This document shows, in pieces, positions 32,889-44,100 of a stretch of DNA of 64,000 nucleotides. The notes below the pieces were generated by a model, which made no database searches, was not told the DNA's origin, and was given only the letters and a program-made list of their open reading frames with translations. Within the stretch, counting starts at the first letter, position 1, and each line of letters starts with the position of its first letter. Origin of the DNA: Limonium bicolor (lineage: Eukaryota; Streptophyta; Magnoliopsida; Caryophyllales; Plumbaginaceae); assembly GCA_023374045.1 (NCBI GenBank), contig CM041776.1, positions 117,385,000 through 117,448,999 of the forward strand. Direction: 5' to 3'. A program made the position numbers and the translations under genes.

Positions 32889-35800
32889 GTAAGGAAAATC
32901 AAAGAAAAACAACATTTCCTCTTGTTTTAGTGTGTGGCTGAAATTCACCTTACAATGGTGCATTACCTTGCTATCTTTTTAGCTTAATCCAAACTTCAAA
33001 GGGCTAGGAGGAGTCCTATCTTGCCACTTGTTTCAAGTTCTCTTTCAAATTCCAAAGGTAAACATCAATTTTAGTGTTTTAAGACACTTATGTAAACCTA
33101 GGGTTTAATTATGAGTTTGAGTATTAAACTTAATGCTCATTACCCTTATATGTATATTGGTTAGAAGGTTGACAAGTGATAAAAGCTCCTTGCCGATTTT
33201 CAATCAAGAAAAACAAGAGAAAACAAGTGAAAACTTGGAAAAACAAAGAGGTAAATAACCTCTCTTAATGTGGTTTATGTACTAGGGAATTGAGCTATAT
33301 TTGCTTAATAAATAACCTAAAGAGCCAATGGGAAAATGAGCTAGGAAACTATCCACAAGGTAGACTAAAGGACATGGGAGCATTGTTGTGTGTATTCGCA
33401 GGTTGAAGGCATTTAAATGTGGAAATTCAGTGTTTATGGTTTATGCAATTTAAGGGCCTAAGAGCCAAGCAATTTAAGTTTATGCACTATATTGTGATGT
33501 AGTGTAGTTAAAGGCTTAGTTGTGTGTAAAGGGAATTTCTTGTAAAGATGATGTCTTGAATGGTTAAATGGATGAAAAACAATATGTTTGTGTGTAAGGA
33601 ATGTGTATTAAGTGATTAAGTGTTCTTGGTTGTCTAAAGTGAAAACCTAAGTTTGGGTGTGAGAGTTTACAAGAGAAGCTATGGCAAAATTTAGTTGATA
33701 AACAAAGGAGTTTTTATGTGATGAAATGAGATTTTAAGACCTAGAAGGTGCTAGGAACTTGTTAAGTGTTAAGATGGTGGAAGAAGGTGAATCATGGTGT
33801 TCTTAGGTGTTAAGGTGCCATGGGCATTGTCTTGGAGGATTTAGAACTCAAATGGTGTTTTGAACACACCAAGAATTGTTATGTGAAGTGTTAAGTCTTG
33901 TTCAATATTTGGTAAACAAAGGAAAAGAAATGCCTAGTGAAGGTCTAAGTGAAAACTTGTGGAAATTATAAGTAATTGTGCAAAGGGGTGTGTATGAGAA
34001 ATAATGCTTTTGGAGTGGTGGTAATGTTTGTGAGACAACACTTTGGTTAGTTGAGGTAGTAGGCATGATATACCACTTAGAATCTAAGAAAAATGTTATA
34101 AGTGTCTAGGAATTGTTGTAAGGAATTGAGTTAACCAGTTAGTGATGATTTAGGAAATTTAGTGCTTGTTTTAAGGTGTTTAAACATGTAGGAAACATGT
34201 GGAAAGTTTATGGAATGATTAGGTAAGGTTTAAGGTTGGTTTAGGGTTGAAAAATGATGTTTTGACAAGTTAATAACATGGTCCGGGACCTAGCCCTTGT
34301 ATAGGTACCCGGACCACCCCTTAAAAAGAGCCGAGAGTGAAGTTTGAAGTGGTCCGGGTCCTTAGTCCAGGACCAAGACCCGGACCAAGGGTAAAATAAG
34401 GCCGAGAGTACATTCTACAAGTGGTCCGGGACCTTGGGTCCGGACCAAGTCCCGGACCAGGTTAAAAGTGTTGCAAAATCTGTTTTAAAGGCTTCTAATC
34501 ATGGGGAATTGAATGGTAATGGTTTTAGGTGATGTTTAGGCCTTGTTTGGTGGCATATAAAGGCCTTAAAATGTGTAAACAAGTGTTGGGTTTGATGTGA
34601 GAGTTGTAAACTTAATATCACAAGAGTAAGTTAAGTGTAACGGGAATAACGGGGTAAACTGTGGGCGCTTTAAACGTTAAGCAAACATGTTACCCCAATA
34701 TTAATAAAAGTAATTGTAATGTTATCAGTTGTTCGAGAATCGCTCGAGGAACATAAGTGGACATGATAAAGTGGACTCCGGTGACAGGTATGGTTTTCTT
34801 GCAACCTGCGTCCTACCGGATTACACCGGCTTGTATGCCAATGTGTTTTTCTGTATGTTTGCCACGTTATGAGATAAATCATGAAACGAGTTTACAGTCG
34901 TTATTTTTATTGTATGTTTACGTGCCGATACCGGTAACCTCGAATGCGCTTGAAGGGCTAGTTGACCACTATTAGGTAAACGTAGGAGAACGGTATCCGG
35001 TGATAACGTTTCCGACTTAAGGAACGTTCTAACCACGGCTATGCGTGAGTTGGTTATGTGATGTTTGTGTGTGATGTTTGTATGTGAATGTATGACTCTC
35101 TCTTCCCTTGTGTATGTCTAACAAGACTTGACCCAATGTTTGTGATTGTTTAATAAAGTTCAAAGTTGAACTTCTAACAAGTGCTAACGGGGGAGTGAGG
35201 AGTCCGGTCTGTTCCGGCCACGCGTGTGAGTATGGGGGTCGTTGTCATAGCAGGTTCGATCCTCTCTGTATGTTATGGTTGTTTTCCAATTTGGTTCCCA
35301 ACCTTCCCTTTAGCTTAACCAAGGCTATTACTGACTCACGTCGGGCCACAGGGGCATACTATTGTTATGTTTTTTCGGTGTGCTTGGATCACTATATCCG
35401 AGACACCTTGTGTTAAGTTAACCGTTCATTTAACGAGACGGTAACGAGTTATGTAACGAGCTTATCATGAGACTGGCAACATTCTCTAGGCTCACCAGTG
35501 TATTAGCAATGTTTGGGTCGGTTCCTAAGAGGACCATTCCCGTTATGTTATGTATCTTTGTTGTGATGCAATATCTATTGCGGTGTTATGTTGTGCACGT
35601 GGAAACGTGCAAGGTGTTGTTAAATGTTGTTATGTAGTGTATGTTATATGTTGTAAAATGTGGAGTGTGTGGATCATGGATATGAATCCCAGTTTGAGAA
35701 AAGAGGCGTCTAAGGTTAACCCGATTTAAGGGTAAGTGTCGCCTGTTAAGGAAGTAGCTCCATTAGAGGAGGAACACTCTAGGGATATTGCATACCTTGA

Positions 35801-36026
35801 GTGACTTATTAAGTAAGGATGTATTATCCGATTGTTGAGCCCATTTAGGCGAAATGTTAAGTGTTGTGTGATTACTGTTACATGCATGATTTAAATATAA
35901 TCAACCGCATGCTAAGACGACAATTAGTTGTGCGTGGCCCGGTAGCATGTGGGCTGCGGGATTACCATACCAGCAAAGGTGCTGAGCCCCTTGGGGGCCA
36001 CCCTTTCTCTTCTTTTCCTATTTCAG
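32889..36026 (+). other. Predicted LTR leader intron, C LTR 1
   Basis: Donor CTTCAAG/GTAAGGA at 32889. Acceptor at 36026 after the tract TTTCTCTTCTTTTCCTATTT, reading CAG/GTACAAGG. About 200 bp around the acceptor is almost unchanged between B and C. Equivalent sites are at 42298 and 45408 in LTR 2, and at 51659 and 54793 in LTR 3. Consensus-based; no RNA evidence. Confidence 0.45.
34279..34460. repeat. Palindrome cluster in C LTR 1 (GGTCCGGGACC family)
   Basis: Three blocks such as GGTCCGGGACCTTGGGTCC followed by GGACCAAGTCCCGGACC, spaced by GCCGAGAGT-containing spacers. Self-complementary, like the clusters in B, D and E, but with a different core. Confidence 0.85.
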
Positions 36027-36384
36027 GTACAAGGAGCTGGAAGCCGTTCGAGAGTAGGACGGGGTAGTCGTTGTACATGGGTAATCGTTTATGTTGTATA
36101 TATACAGTAGGTGTAGTAAGACCGAAATTGTTATCGGCATTAGTTATAAATACTCGGTATAGTTGGAAGGTGTACGTTGTTGTTGTTGTTAATGGAAAGG
36201 GATAGTAATGTGTAGTCGCTCGGGAATTTAGCCCATCAGACCGGTACAATGTATGTGTATTGCCTTGTTAGCCACGTGGGTGGCTAACGGCGTGTAACAC
36301 CAACGAGTTAAGTAATGTGATGAGGTTGTTTTTCCGCTGCAGTTTATTGTAAGTGTGTTAATGTTGGATGGGGTGTTACAAAAG

Positions 36385-36397
36385 TGGTATCAGAGCG
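36385..36397 (+). other. Primer-binding site, C interior 1
   Basis: TGGTATCAGAGCG, four bases after LTR 1. It overlaps the perfect hairpin 36389-36412 (ATCAGAGCGA, AGTA, TCGCTCTGAT). Confidence 0.94.
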
Positions 36398-37180
36398 AAG
36401 TATCGCTCTGATGACTGAATTACCGAGCTTAGGAAGTACCGAGTTAGGATTTAAGTACCTTGGGTTAAGGGTTGAGTGATAGCGTGAGAGATACGCTAGT
36501 TAGGAACTACCAGTGACTACTGGAAACCTACTATATCCTTCCCGCCCTCCACAATCCCTGTTTTATAACTTGGGAAAGAACACCAGAGAGATGGAAGTCC
36601 TCTCTTACTCGGGAAAACCCGATCTGGCTGTTATTAAGTACCTCTAAAGGTACGGAGAACCTGTCATACGGTAGATCCCGAAAATTGGGAATCCCGGAGA
36701 CAGTCTCCATCTGGATGATGTTAACCGCATTTAATAGCGAAGAACGAAGGATTTTGTTATAAGAGAATAGAATTTCCGGCAACCTGGGTCGACATGCAGA
36801 GCAGTCGAGAATAACCAGTTTGCAACGCACCAATCGTGCAACAGGCAAGAAGTGGATTAGTAAAACCCGAGACGAGTGCCTACGGGACCACAGTTGATAA
36901 ATAATACACCAACGGTATACCAACCGACAAGGGAACTACAACGTAGTGCCCAAATACGTGGAACGGGCTACAAAGTGAATACAATACTAAGAAAAAGGGG
37001 TCTCCTAGAATGGGAAACACCCTAGTTGATGATCGTCATGTAAAGACAGTGAGAAGTCACCTAGAAGGGTTATTGACAAGGCAGTAAGATCAGTGAGGGC
37101 CAACAAGGCCACTGATGACAGTATGGGTAAAAACAATACCACAACCGGTATGTGTTAAACCGATAGCCAGTTAGCATGGC

Positions 37181-37200
37181 GCACTTGCCATAGCAAGTGC
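37181..37200 (+). other. Hairpin GCACTTGC-CATA-GCAAGTGC
   Basis: Perfect 8-bp stem. The same stem with other loops occurs at 46562-46581 and, in element A, at 55697-55716 and 55753-55772. Confidence 0.8.
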
Positions 37201-37204
37201 TGCT

Positions 37205-37504
37205 ATAACAGGGCTGTTCGGGAAATTTATAACCACTACAGAGTACTTAGTAAAGTACCATGAAGTTAAAATGATCATTATGACCATGGAAGGGCTTGGT
37301 AGCCTAACCTCTGTAATTGTAAATACACCAGTCAGCAAGAAGCTAGACTTGGGTAAGGTAAGAAGATGTTGTGAAACCATGAAAATTTTTCTTTCAACCC
37401 AGATTTATACAAACCCTTTTCTTTTCAAAACCAAATTTTCTTTCAAACCAACACTTCTTTCCAACCTTCTTTTAAACCGAACCAGTAAAACCAAGGACAG
37501 TTGA
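37205..37504 (+). pseudogene. Degenerate retropepsin relic, C interior 1
   Basis: The open part (ATG 37271 to 37504, 77 codons) carries SLTSVIVNTPVSKK and VRRCCETMKI, resembling the middle of Tekay proteases. The same frame upstream reads GLFGKFITT where proteases have LFDSGA, so the catalytic Asp is gone. No LGMDWL follows. It fits a relic of an ancestral gag-protease. The resemblance is short, so confidence is moderate. Confidence 0.5.
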
Positions 37505-40500
37505 CAAGGATACAACAATGGATAAACTTTCCCTCGATTAAGTTCGGGAAGCAAGGAATGAATATTGTCACGGGACAATATAAGGGAGTTGACAACAGAA
37601 TACTTCACCTAGGCGTGTGACGGACACTACGAGTGTACCAACTGAATTGTGGGACGACCGCACTCCGATAGGAGCTTGTGGGCCTGACAGACCTACTTAT
37701 GGGTTAGTTGGGTAAGTAGCAATGTATCAGTATGGTACCCCACATATGTATACGAGTGGAGTCCGAAACACGGGAAGTAGTCGACTCTGTCTACGGTCAG
37801 CAGTATAAATCAAACAAGAGCTAGGGATTACAAGAAATAGTTGAAGCTAAGGAACTCAGTTAAGTTCACGAGACTAAAAGAGTCAGTGAATTCATTTCAA
37901 GGAAATGTTTTAAGAGTCAGGAAGTGCGAAGAGCACTGACTGTTATGTAAAGACATCGTGATATCTTAAGGATCCTCAGGGATAAACATGATAGCTGGAA
38001 AGCAGGGCAAGGCAGATGCCTAATGTGGACACCTTAATGTGCAATGGACGGGATGAAACTCCCAGAATGAGTACCTACACTATCAGGAGCAAAAGGCGTG
38101 GCTAACTGAATGTACCAATAAGTGTGAACTTGATGTAAAGGCATAACTTAGTAACACCCAGGAGCAATCCTTAAAGGGTGTTCGCATCAGTAATTGTTGC
38201 ACGAAATAACATGACAGAAACACAAGGGTTGAAACTAACACCCAGTTTAGACATAAGTTGTCAAGAGACGAATTGACAAACCTAAGGGGCATCCCATGAA
38301 AGGAAACGTAATGTAACGACCTTGTCATGGAGCTCGATATGATATCCAAACTATGTAATGTTGTACAAAGAAGTACATGTATGTGGACAGCCTACAACGA
38401 GCGCAGCTCAAGGCAATAAGGCCTGTAAGCCACAAACAACATGTGTTATGAAAATTAGGTTGACTGCAAAAGTTTATGTTATATAAGTGAATAGAGTGGA
38501 GAACGAACCACTGCATGAGTGGGGATACCTCTCGATATTGAGACCGCATGAGCGGTAGTTATGTGAATCAAGTTCAAGAAATATTTAAGGATGGACGATG
38601 TTATTATTGAAAGAGAGCAATTAGCTTAGTAGTATGTGTGTATAAAGTGAAGCACCTGGCTGAATAATGCCGGCTTGTGACTCGAATGATCGATGCTCAA
38701 GGAGCATTCGGTAGTCATCCAAATGAGGGATGAACCATAATGTGAATAATGTAAGTTTATGTGTGGAAGTTGAGGTGACAGTAGATACGATATAAGCTGA
38801 TGTTATACAGGGAGTAAGAGCACGGTGCGCAACAAGCGACCGTTGTATAAATGTTGTTAAACGATAATGTAACAGATAAGACCAGTTATGAGTTAAACTC
38901 AGTGGAGATGCAAGATAAGTGATGTTAAACAAACTGGGCAATAAGCCAGTGGCAGGTACTATGTGATGAGGAACTCAGTGTGAATTCCATGGCGAATCGC
39001 ATAAGAGATTTACTGTCAAGAGTTTACACCTCTGCACTCTGTATGACTGAGTGTTTTGGTATTGCACTTGTGCAGTAATGATGGAATGAGATAGCTAGGA
39101 ATTGGAAACATGTTAATTGTGGAGCAATAATGTTATAATGGCCGATGCATAGGAAATGCAAGCCGCACCAATAAAAGAGTACTTGTACAAAACCAAATGT
39201 GGAGACATGATTAACAGTAAGTGACTACAGTAGCACTAACTGCCAAATATCGGTATGGAATATACCCCAAATGTTGTATAGCTGAGAGAGCACTACACAT
39301 TAGGTAGTAGCTCAATCTCAACCGACAGTAAGTCGGAAGCGAACAAGTCAATCATTGTGAAATACACAGCTATATACACAGTAAATTGTTATGAAAGTGG
39401 ATAGAAAGTTTATAACTCACCGAATTCGCTAACGGTAAGAGATACCACGCGTCGGTTGAGAAACCATTGTTACCAAGATGAAGGTGACAATTGGGGATGT
39501 ACAATACAGTAAGAATAACAAAAGGGAGCAATTAAGCTCTACAGTTATTAGAGTTTCGCAACAGAAACTAGTGAGCCAGTGATTCAAGTGTTGAATGTAC
39601 ATGGTGAACACGAGTGAATGGCTAATTATTAACGCCTAGAAGCCTAACAGGCCAGAATCGAAACCAACTAAGAGTTTAAACAAACTCCAATGAGAATTCT
39701 TGGTTAGGAACTAAACCGCCAATATGGTTAAGATCCTCTAATCAGAATCCATTGTGTAATAGACCGCGTGGAAGTTAAAACACTTCACGACGGCAGAACC
39801 TTTTAAGTCAATGTTTAATGATTGATTACGTGGGCGTAATCCCTTTTTAAGGGGGGTAGAGCGCAAAACCACTTAGTGTGTATTACCGTACAAGTGTACG
39901 TGATTTGTGTTGTGCATAGCACAAATAATTTGTTTTGATGATTGGTGCGTGTGTTACGTAAACATACGCATTCATTCATGGTTTATTTGTGGTAATTGCG
40001 CACAGAAGATGCGAATACCATTGTGATAAGTGTGTTGATTTATTAATAGTGGTGTGTGATAGTACAAGTGTGGGGAGTAGAGAAACTCCTGGGGAACTAA
40101 AACCCCGACAGTGTATAAATGTGAAATGGTGTGTTTGTATTTTGATAAAATATATATGTATATACTATATAGTGATTCATGAAAGGGTATGATACCGACA
40201 TAGAACCTAGTGAGAATAAGATTCCCTAGGCAACAGGATTAAAGTGAATGGAGGTAACTGATAGACGGAGTTCTATCCTTTGGAGATGTTATGATCATGA
40301 TTAGAATGATTTAGAAGATAGAAAATTGGAAATGAGTGATTTATTTGATGCTTGAAACGAAGTGGGAAGTGGAACTTGATTTGCATGTGATCAAGGGAAG
40401 CCGAACACAAATTGGAGTGGAAGGATAGTTCTACACTGATGCTGATCACATCAGGGTTGGATGATTCTTGAAGCTCCCTATAAGTGGTCACAAATAACCA

Positions 40501-40826
40501 CGCTAATAAAAGAAGCAAAGAGCTTAAGTTGGACTTGGAGTTGTGTGTGTTTTCAAAAGGATTTTCAATTGGCATTTATAAAACGTTGATAGATACTTTA
40601 CATAATTAAAGTTCTCTTACTTAACCCCACAAGGAAATTTTAAACTTAAGTGATTGTTTTGATCTCCCAAAGGCACGGGGACGGAAGGTGTCCATCGCGA
40701 CCGGGTTCTGCGGGGTCACAGTGTATATCAAAGATATTTTTGATTGGTGTACATGCTATGACATGTTGTGTGGTATGTGTAATAAATATTATTTTGACCT
40801 TGAGTTCCTAAAGTGTATGCTATCAA

Positions 40827-41059
40827 GACCTATGAGTCTAAATGTGTTGTGTTACATAGACCTATGTGTCTAAAGACTGTTATGTTTATCGGGACCTATG
40901 TGTCTAAATGTTGTTATGTTACCCAAGACCAGTGAGTCAAAGGGGTTTTTATGTATGTGTAAGTGTTGTTAAGATACCCGGACCATTGAGTCCGAGGTTA
41001 TCATGTGAATATGTTATGTTATGTGTGGATGTGAATGTGTTGCCCGGACCATTAAGTCC
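40827..41059 (+). repeat. PPT-proximal short-repeat array, C interior 1
   Basis: Six copies of GACC-N4-GTC-like motifs (GACCTATGAGTC, GACCTATGTGTC, GGACCATTAAGTCC and others) in diverged 33-66 bp units. Confidence 0.75.
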
Positions 41060-41169
41060 GAGGTTGTGATGTAAAGTGTGTTTGGTTATGGAAGTTTATT
41101 TCCAAGTGATTCCTGTGTTCAAATTTAATGATGTGAGGAAAGTGTGAACTTCGAGGACGAAGTTCTTTT

Positions 41170-41180
41170 AAGGGGGGTAG
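41170..41180 (+). other. Polypurine tract, C interior 1
   Basis: AAGGGGGGTAG before LTR 2, preceded by CTTCGAGGACGAAG. Confidence 0.93.
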
Positions 41181-41182
41181 AT

Positions 41183-44100
41183 TGAAATACCCCAAACCTT
41201 GATATGTGGTTTAAATATCAAACTATGTATGTAAAGGCTAAAAGTGCCCTAGTAACATCAGTGAACAATTTAAACCACAGTAAATGCAATAAAGCACTAA
41301 GATCCAGTTTGAGCAAAAACGTGCTCTAAGCTATGAGTGAACTTGGTTAGGACCCAAAGAGCCTACCAAGACTTAATAACATTTAATTATGATTTTATAA
41401 GGCTAATTAAGTCCTTAGGAAACCTTGGTAGACAGTTAAACCAAATAAAACACAAAAAAATACCTTAAAGTCAATATGAGCAAAAATGTGCTCTAAGCTT
41501 GGGATGAATTTGTATAAGACCTAATGGTCATGCCTATACCTTATTTATATGTTAATGAACATATTAAATCAATTACTAAAGAAAACCAAGCTTGAAAACA
41601 AGTTAAAACACAAAATGTGCTTTAAGGAGTCTTAAAGCACGTTTTTGAAAAATTGTCTTGTAAATGAGTTTTGAATGGCTAGATGTCCATCATTACTCTT
41701 TAATTAACATGTGTACTATATAGTATCACATTTGGAAGTCTATATCAATGGGAAATCAAAAATTTCACAAATATGTGCCTTAGTTTGTGAATAGTGCCCA
41801 AATAGTGCTAGTTTTGACTTAAGTCAACTTTAATTAGTTAAATGGTCAACAAAGACCATAAGTATCTTATATATTGAAGGGGGCACGGTTTTGAGTGTGT
41901 GAGTCATCACACTTGGCTAGCAAATAAAGAAAAGAAGAAAGAATAAAGTGAAAAGTTACTTTATGCCTTATAACATAAATATCTCCAAACTAAACCTCTC
42001 TCCTCACTTTCTCTTCTTTTCTCTTGGTTCCCACCGTCTCCAACCTCATCCTCCCTTCTCCATCTCGTTTTGCTACAGCCATATACCATTCTCCATCTTT
42101 GAATGCTTGTAACTTCTAGCTCCATGCACCAAATCAAATTCCAAGACCATATTTGTCTTAGTTAGGTCAAGCTCTACACTTCTCTCTTTTCAAATCTTCA
42201 AGAACTCCATTTTGGTGCCATGAAGATTCTCCATTGAAGGAGCTTGAGCTCACCTTTTCATGCCTTGACATTCTCCTTTGCTTCAAGGTAAGGAAAATCA
42301 AAGAAAAACAACATTTCCTCTTGTTTTAGTGTGTGGCCGAAAATTCACCTTACAATGGTGCATTACCTTGCTATCTTTTTAGCTAAATCCAAACTTCAAA
42401 GGGCTAGGAGGAGTCCTATCTTGCCACTTGTTCAAGTTCTCTTTCAAATTCCAAAGGTAAACATCAATTTTAGTGTTTTAAGACACTTATGTAAACCTAG
42501 GGTTTAATTATGAGTTTGAGTATTAAACTTAATGCTCATTACCCTTATATGTATATTGGTTAGAAGGTTGACAAGTGATAAAAGCTCCTTGCCGATTTTC
42601 AATCAAGAAAAACAAGAGAAAACAAGTGAGAAAACTTGGAAAAACAAAGAGGTAAATAACCTCTCTTAATGTGGTTTATTGTACTAGGGAATTGAGCTAT
42701 ATTTGCTTAATAAATAACCTAAAGAGCCAATGGGAAAATGAGCTAGGAAACTATCCACAAGGTGGACTAAAAGGACATGGGAGCATTGTTGTGTGTATTC
42801 GCAGGTTGAAGGCATTTAAATGTGGAAATTCAGTGTTTATGGTTTATGCAATTTAAGGGCCTAAGAGCCAAGCAATTTAAGTTTATGCACTATATTGTGA
42901 TGTAGTGTAGTTAAAGGCTTAGTTGTGTGTAAAGGGAATTTCTTGTAAAGATGAATGTCTTGAATGGTTAAAGGATGAAAAACAATATGTTTGTGTGTAA
43001 GGAATGTGTATTAAGTGATTAAGTGTTCTTGGTTGTCTAAAGGTGAAAACCTAAGTGTTTGGGTGTGAGAGTTTACAAGAGAAGCTATGGCAAAATTTAG
43101 TTGATAAACAAAGGAGTTTATGTGATGAAATGAGATTTTAAGACCTAGAAGGTTCTAGGAACTTGTTAAGTGTTAAGATGGTGGAAGAAGGTGAATCATG
43201 GTGTTCTTAGGTGTTAAGGTGCCATGGGCATTGTCTTGGAGGATTTAGAACTCAAATGGTGTTTTGAACACACCAAGGAATTGTTATGTGAAGTGTTAAG
43301 TCTTGTTCAAGATTTGGTAAACAAAGGAAAAGAAATGCCTAGTGAAGGTCTAAGTGAAAACTTGTGGAAATTATAAGTAATTGTGCAAAGGGGGTGTGTA
43401 TGAGAAATAATGCTTTTGGAGTGGTGGTAATGTTTGTGAGACAACACTTTGGTTAGTTGAGGTAGTAGGCATGATATACCACTTAGAAATCTAAGAAAAA
43501 TGTTATAAGTGCTAGGAATTGTTGTAAGGAATTGAGTAACCAGTTAGTGATGATTTAGGAAAGTTTAGTGCTTGTTTTAAGGTGTTTAAACATGTAGGAA
43601 ACATGTGGAAAGTTTATGGAATGATTAGGTAAGGTTTAAGGTTGGTTTAGGGGTTGAAAAATGATGTTTTGACAAGTTAATAACATGGTCCGGGACCTAA
43701 CCCTTGTATAGGTACCCGGACCACCCCTTAAAAAGAGCCGAGAGTGAAGTTTAGAAGTGGTCCGGGTCCTTAGTCCAGGACCAAGACCCGGACCAAGGGT
43801 AAAATAAGGCCGAGAGTACATTCTACAAGTGGTCCGGGACCTTGGGTCCGGACCAAGTCCCGGACCAGGTTAAAAGTGTTGCAAAATCTGTTTTAAAGGC
43901 TTCTAATCATGGGGAATTGAATGGTAACGGTTTTAGGTGATGTTTAGGCCTTGTTTGGTGGCATATAAAGGCCTTAAAATGTGTAAACAAGTGTTGGGTT
44001 TGATGTGAGAGTTGTAAACTTAATATCACAAGAGTAAGTTAAGTGTAACGGGAATAACGGGGTAAACTGTGGGCGCTTTAAACGTTAAGCAAACATGTTA

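Larger units (their letters stand above)
31784..36380 (+). repeat. Element C LTR 1 (4597 bp)
   Basis: TGAAATACCCC to GGGGTGTTACA. It has a TATA-like site at 32570, a CT-rich leader, a donor-like site at 32889, palindromes at 34279-34460 and an acceptor-like site at 36026. From about 34680 to the end it is near-identical to B's LTR; upstream it is clearly more diverged. Confidence 0.95.
36381..41182 (+). other. Element C interior 1, non-coding (4802 bp)
   Basis: Between LTR 1 and LTR 2. Apart from a protease relic (37205-37504) no retroviral domain is recognisable. It has a GCACTTGC-CATA-GCAAGTGC hairpin at 37181-37200, six GACC...GTC repeats at 40827-41059 and a PPT. An 88-codon antisense frame at 38083-38349 is also present in B in altered form and looks incidental. 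Confidence 0.87.

Noticed and set aside
34279..34460. CRISPR-like look of regularly spaced palindromic repeats
   Set aside because: Repeats are imperfect, spacers are short and uneven, the location is inside LTRs of plant retroelements, and there are no cas genes.
35861..36067. Conserved frame of about 68 codons in the LTRs of B and C (also 426-650, 24505-24729, 54631-54834)
   Set aside because: Conservation is at DNA level over the whole block, including a pyrimidine tract and an AG acceptor-like site; the frame ends differ between B and C. Better explained by a conserved LTR element than by a protein.
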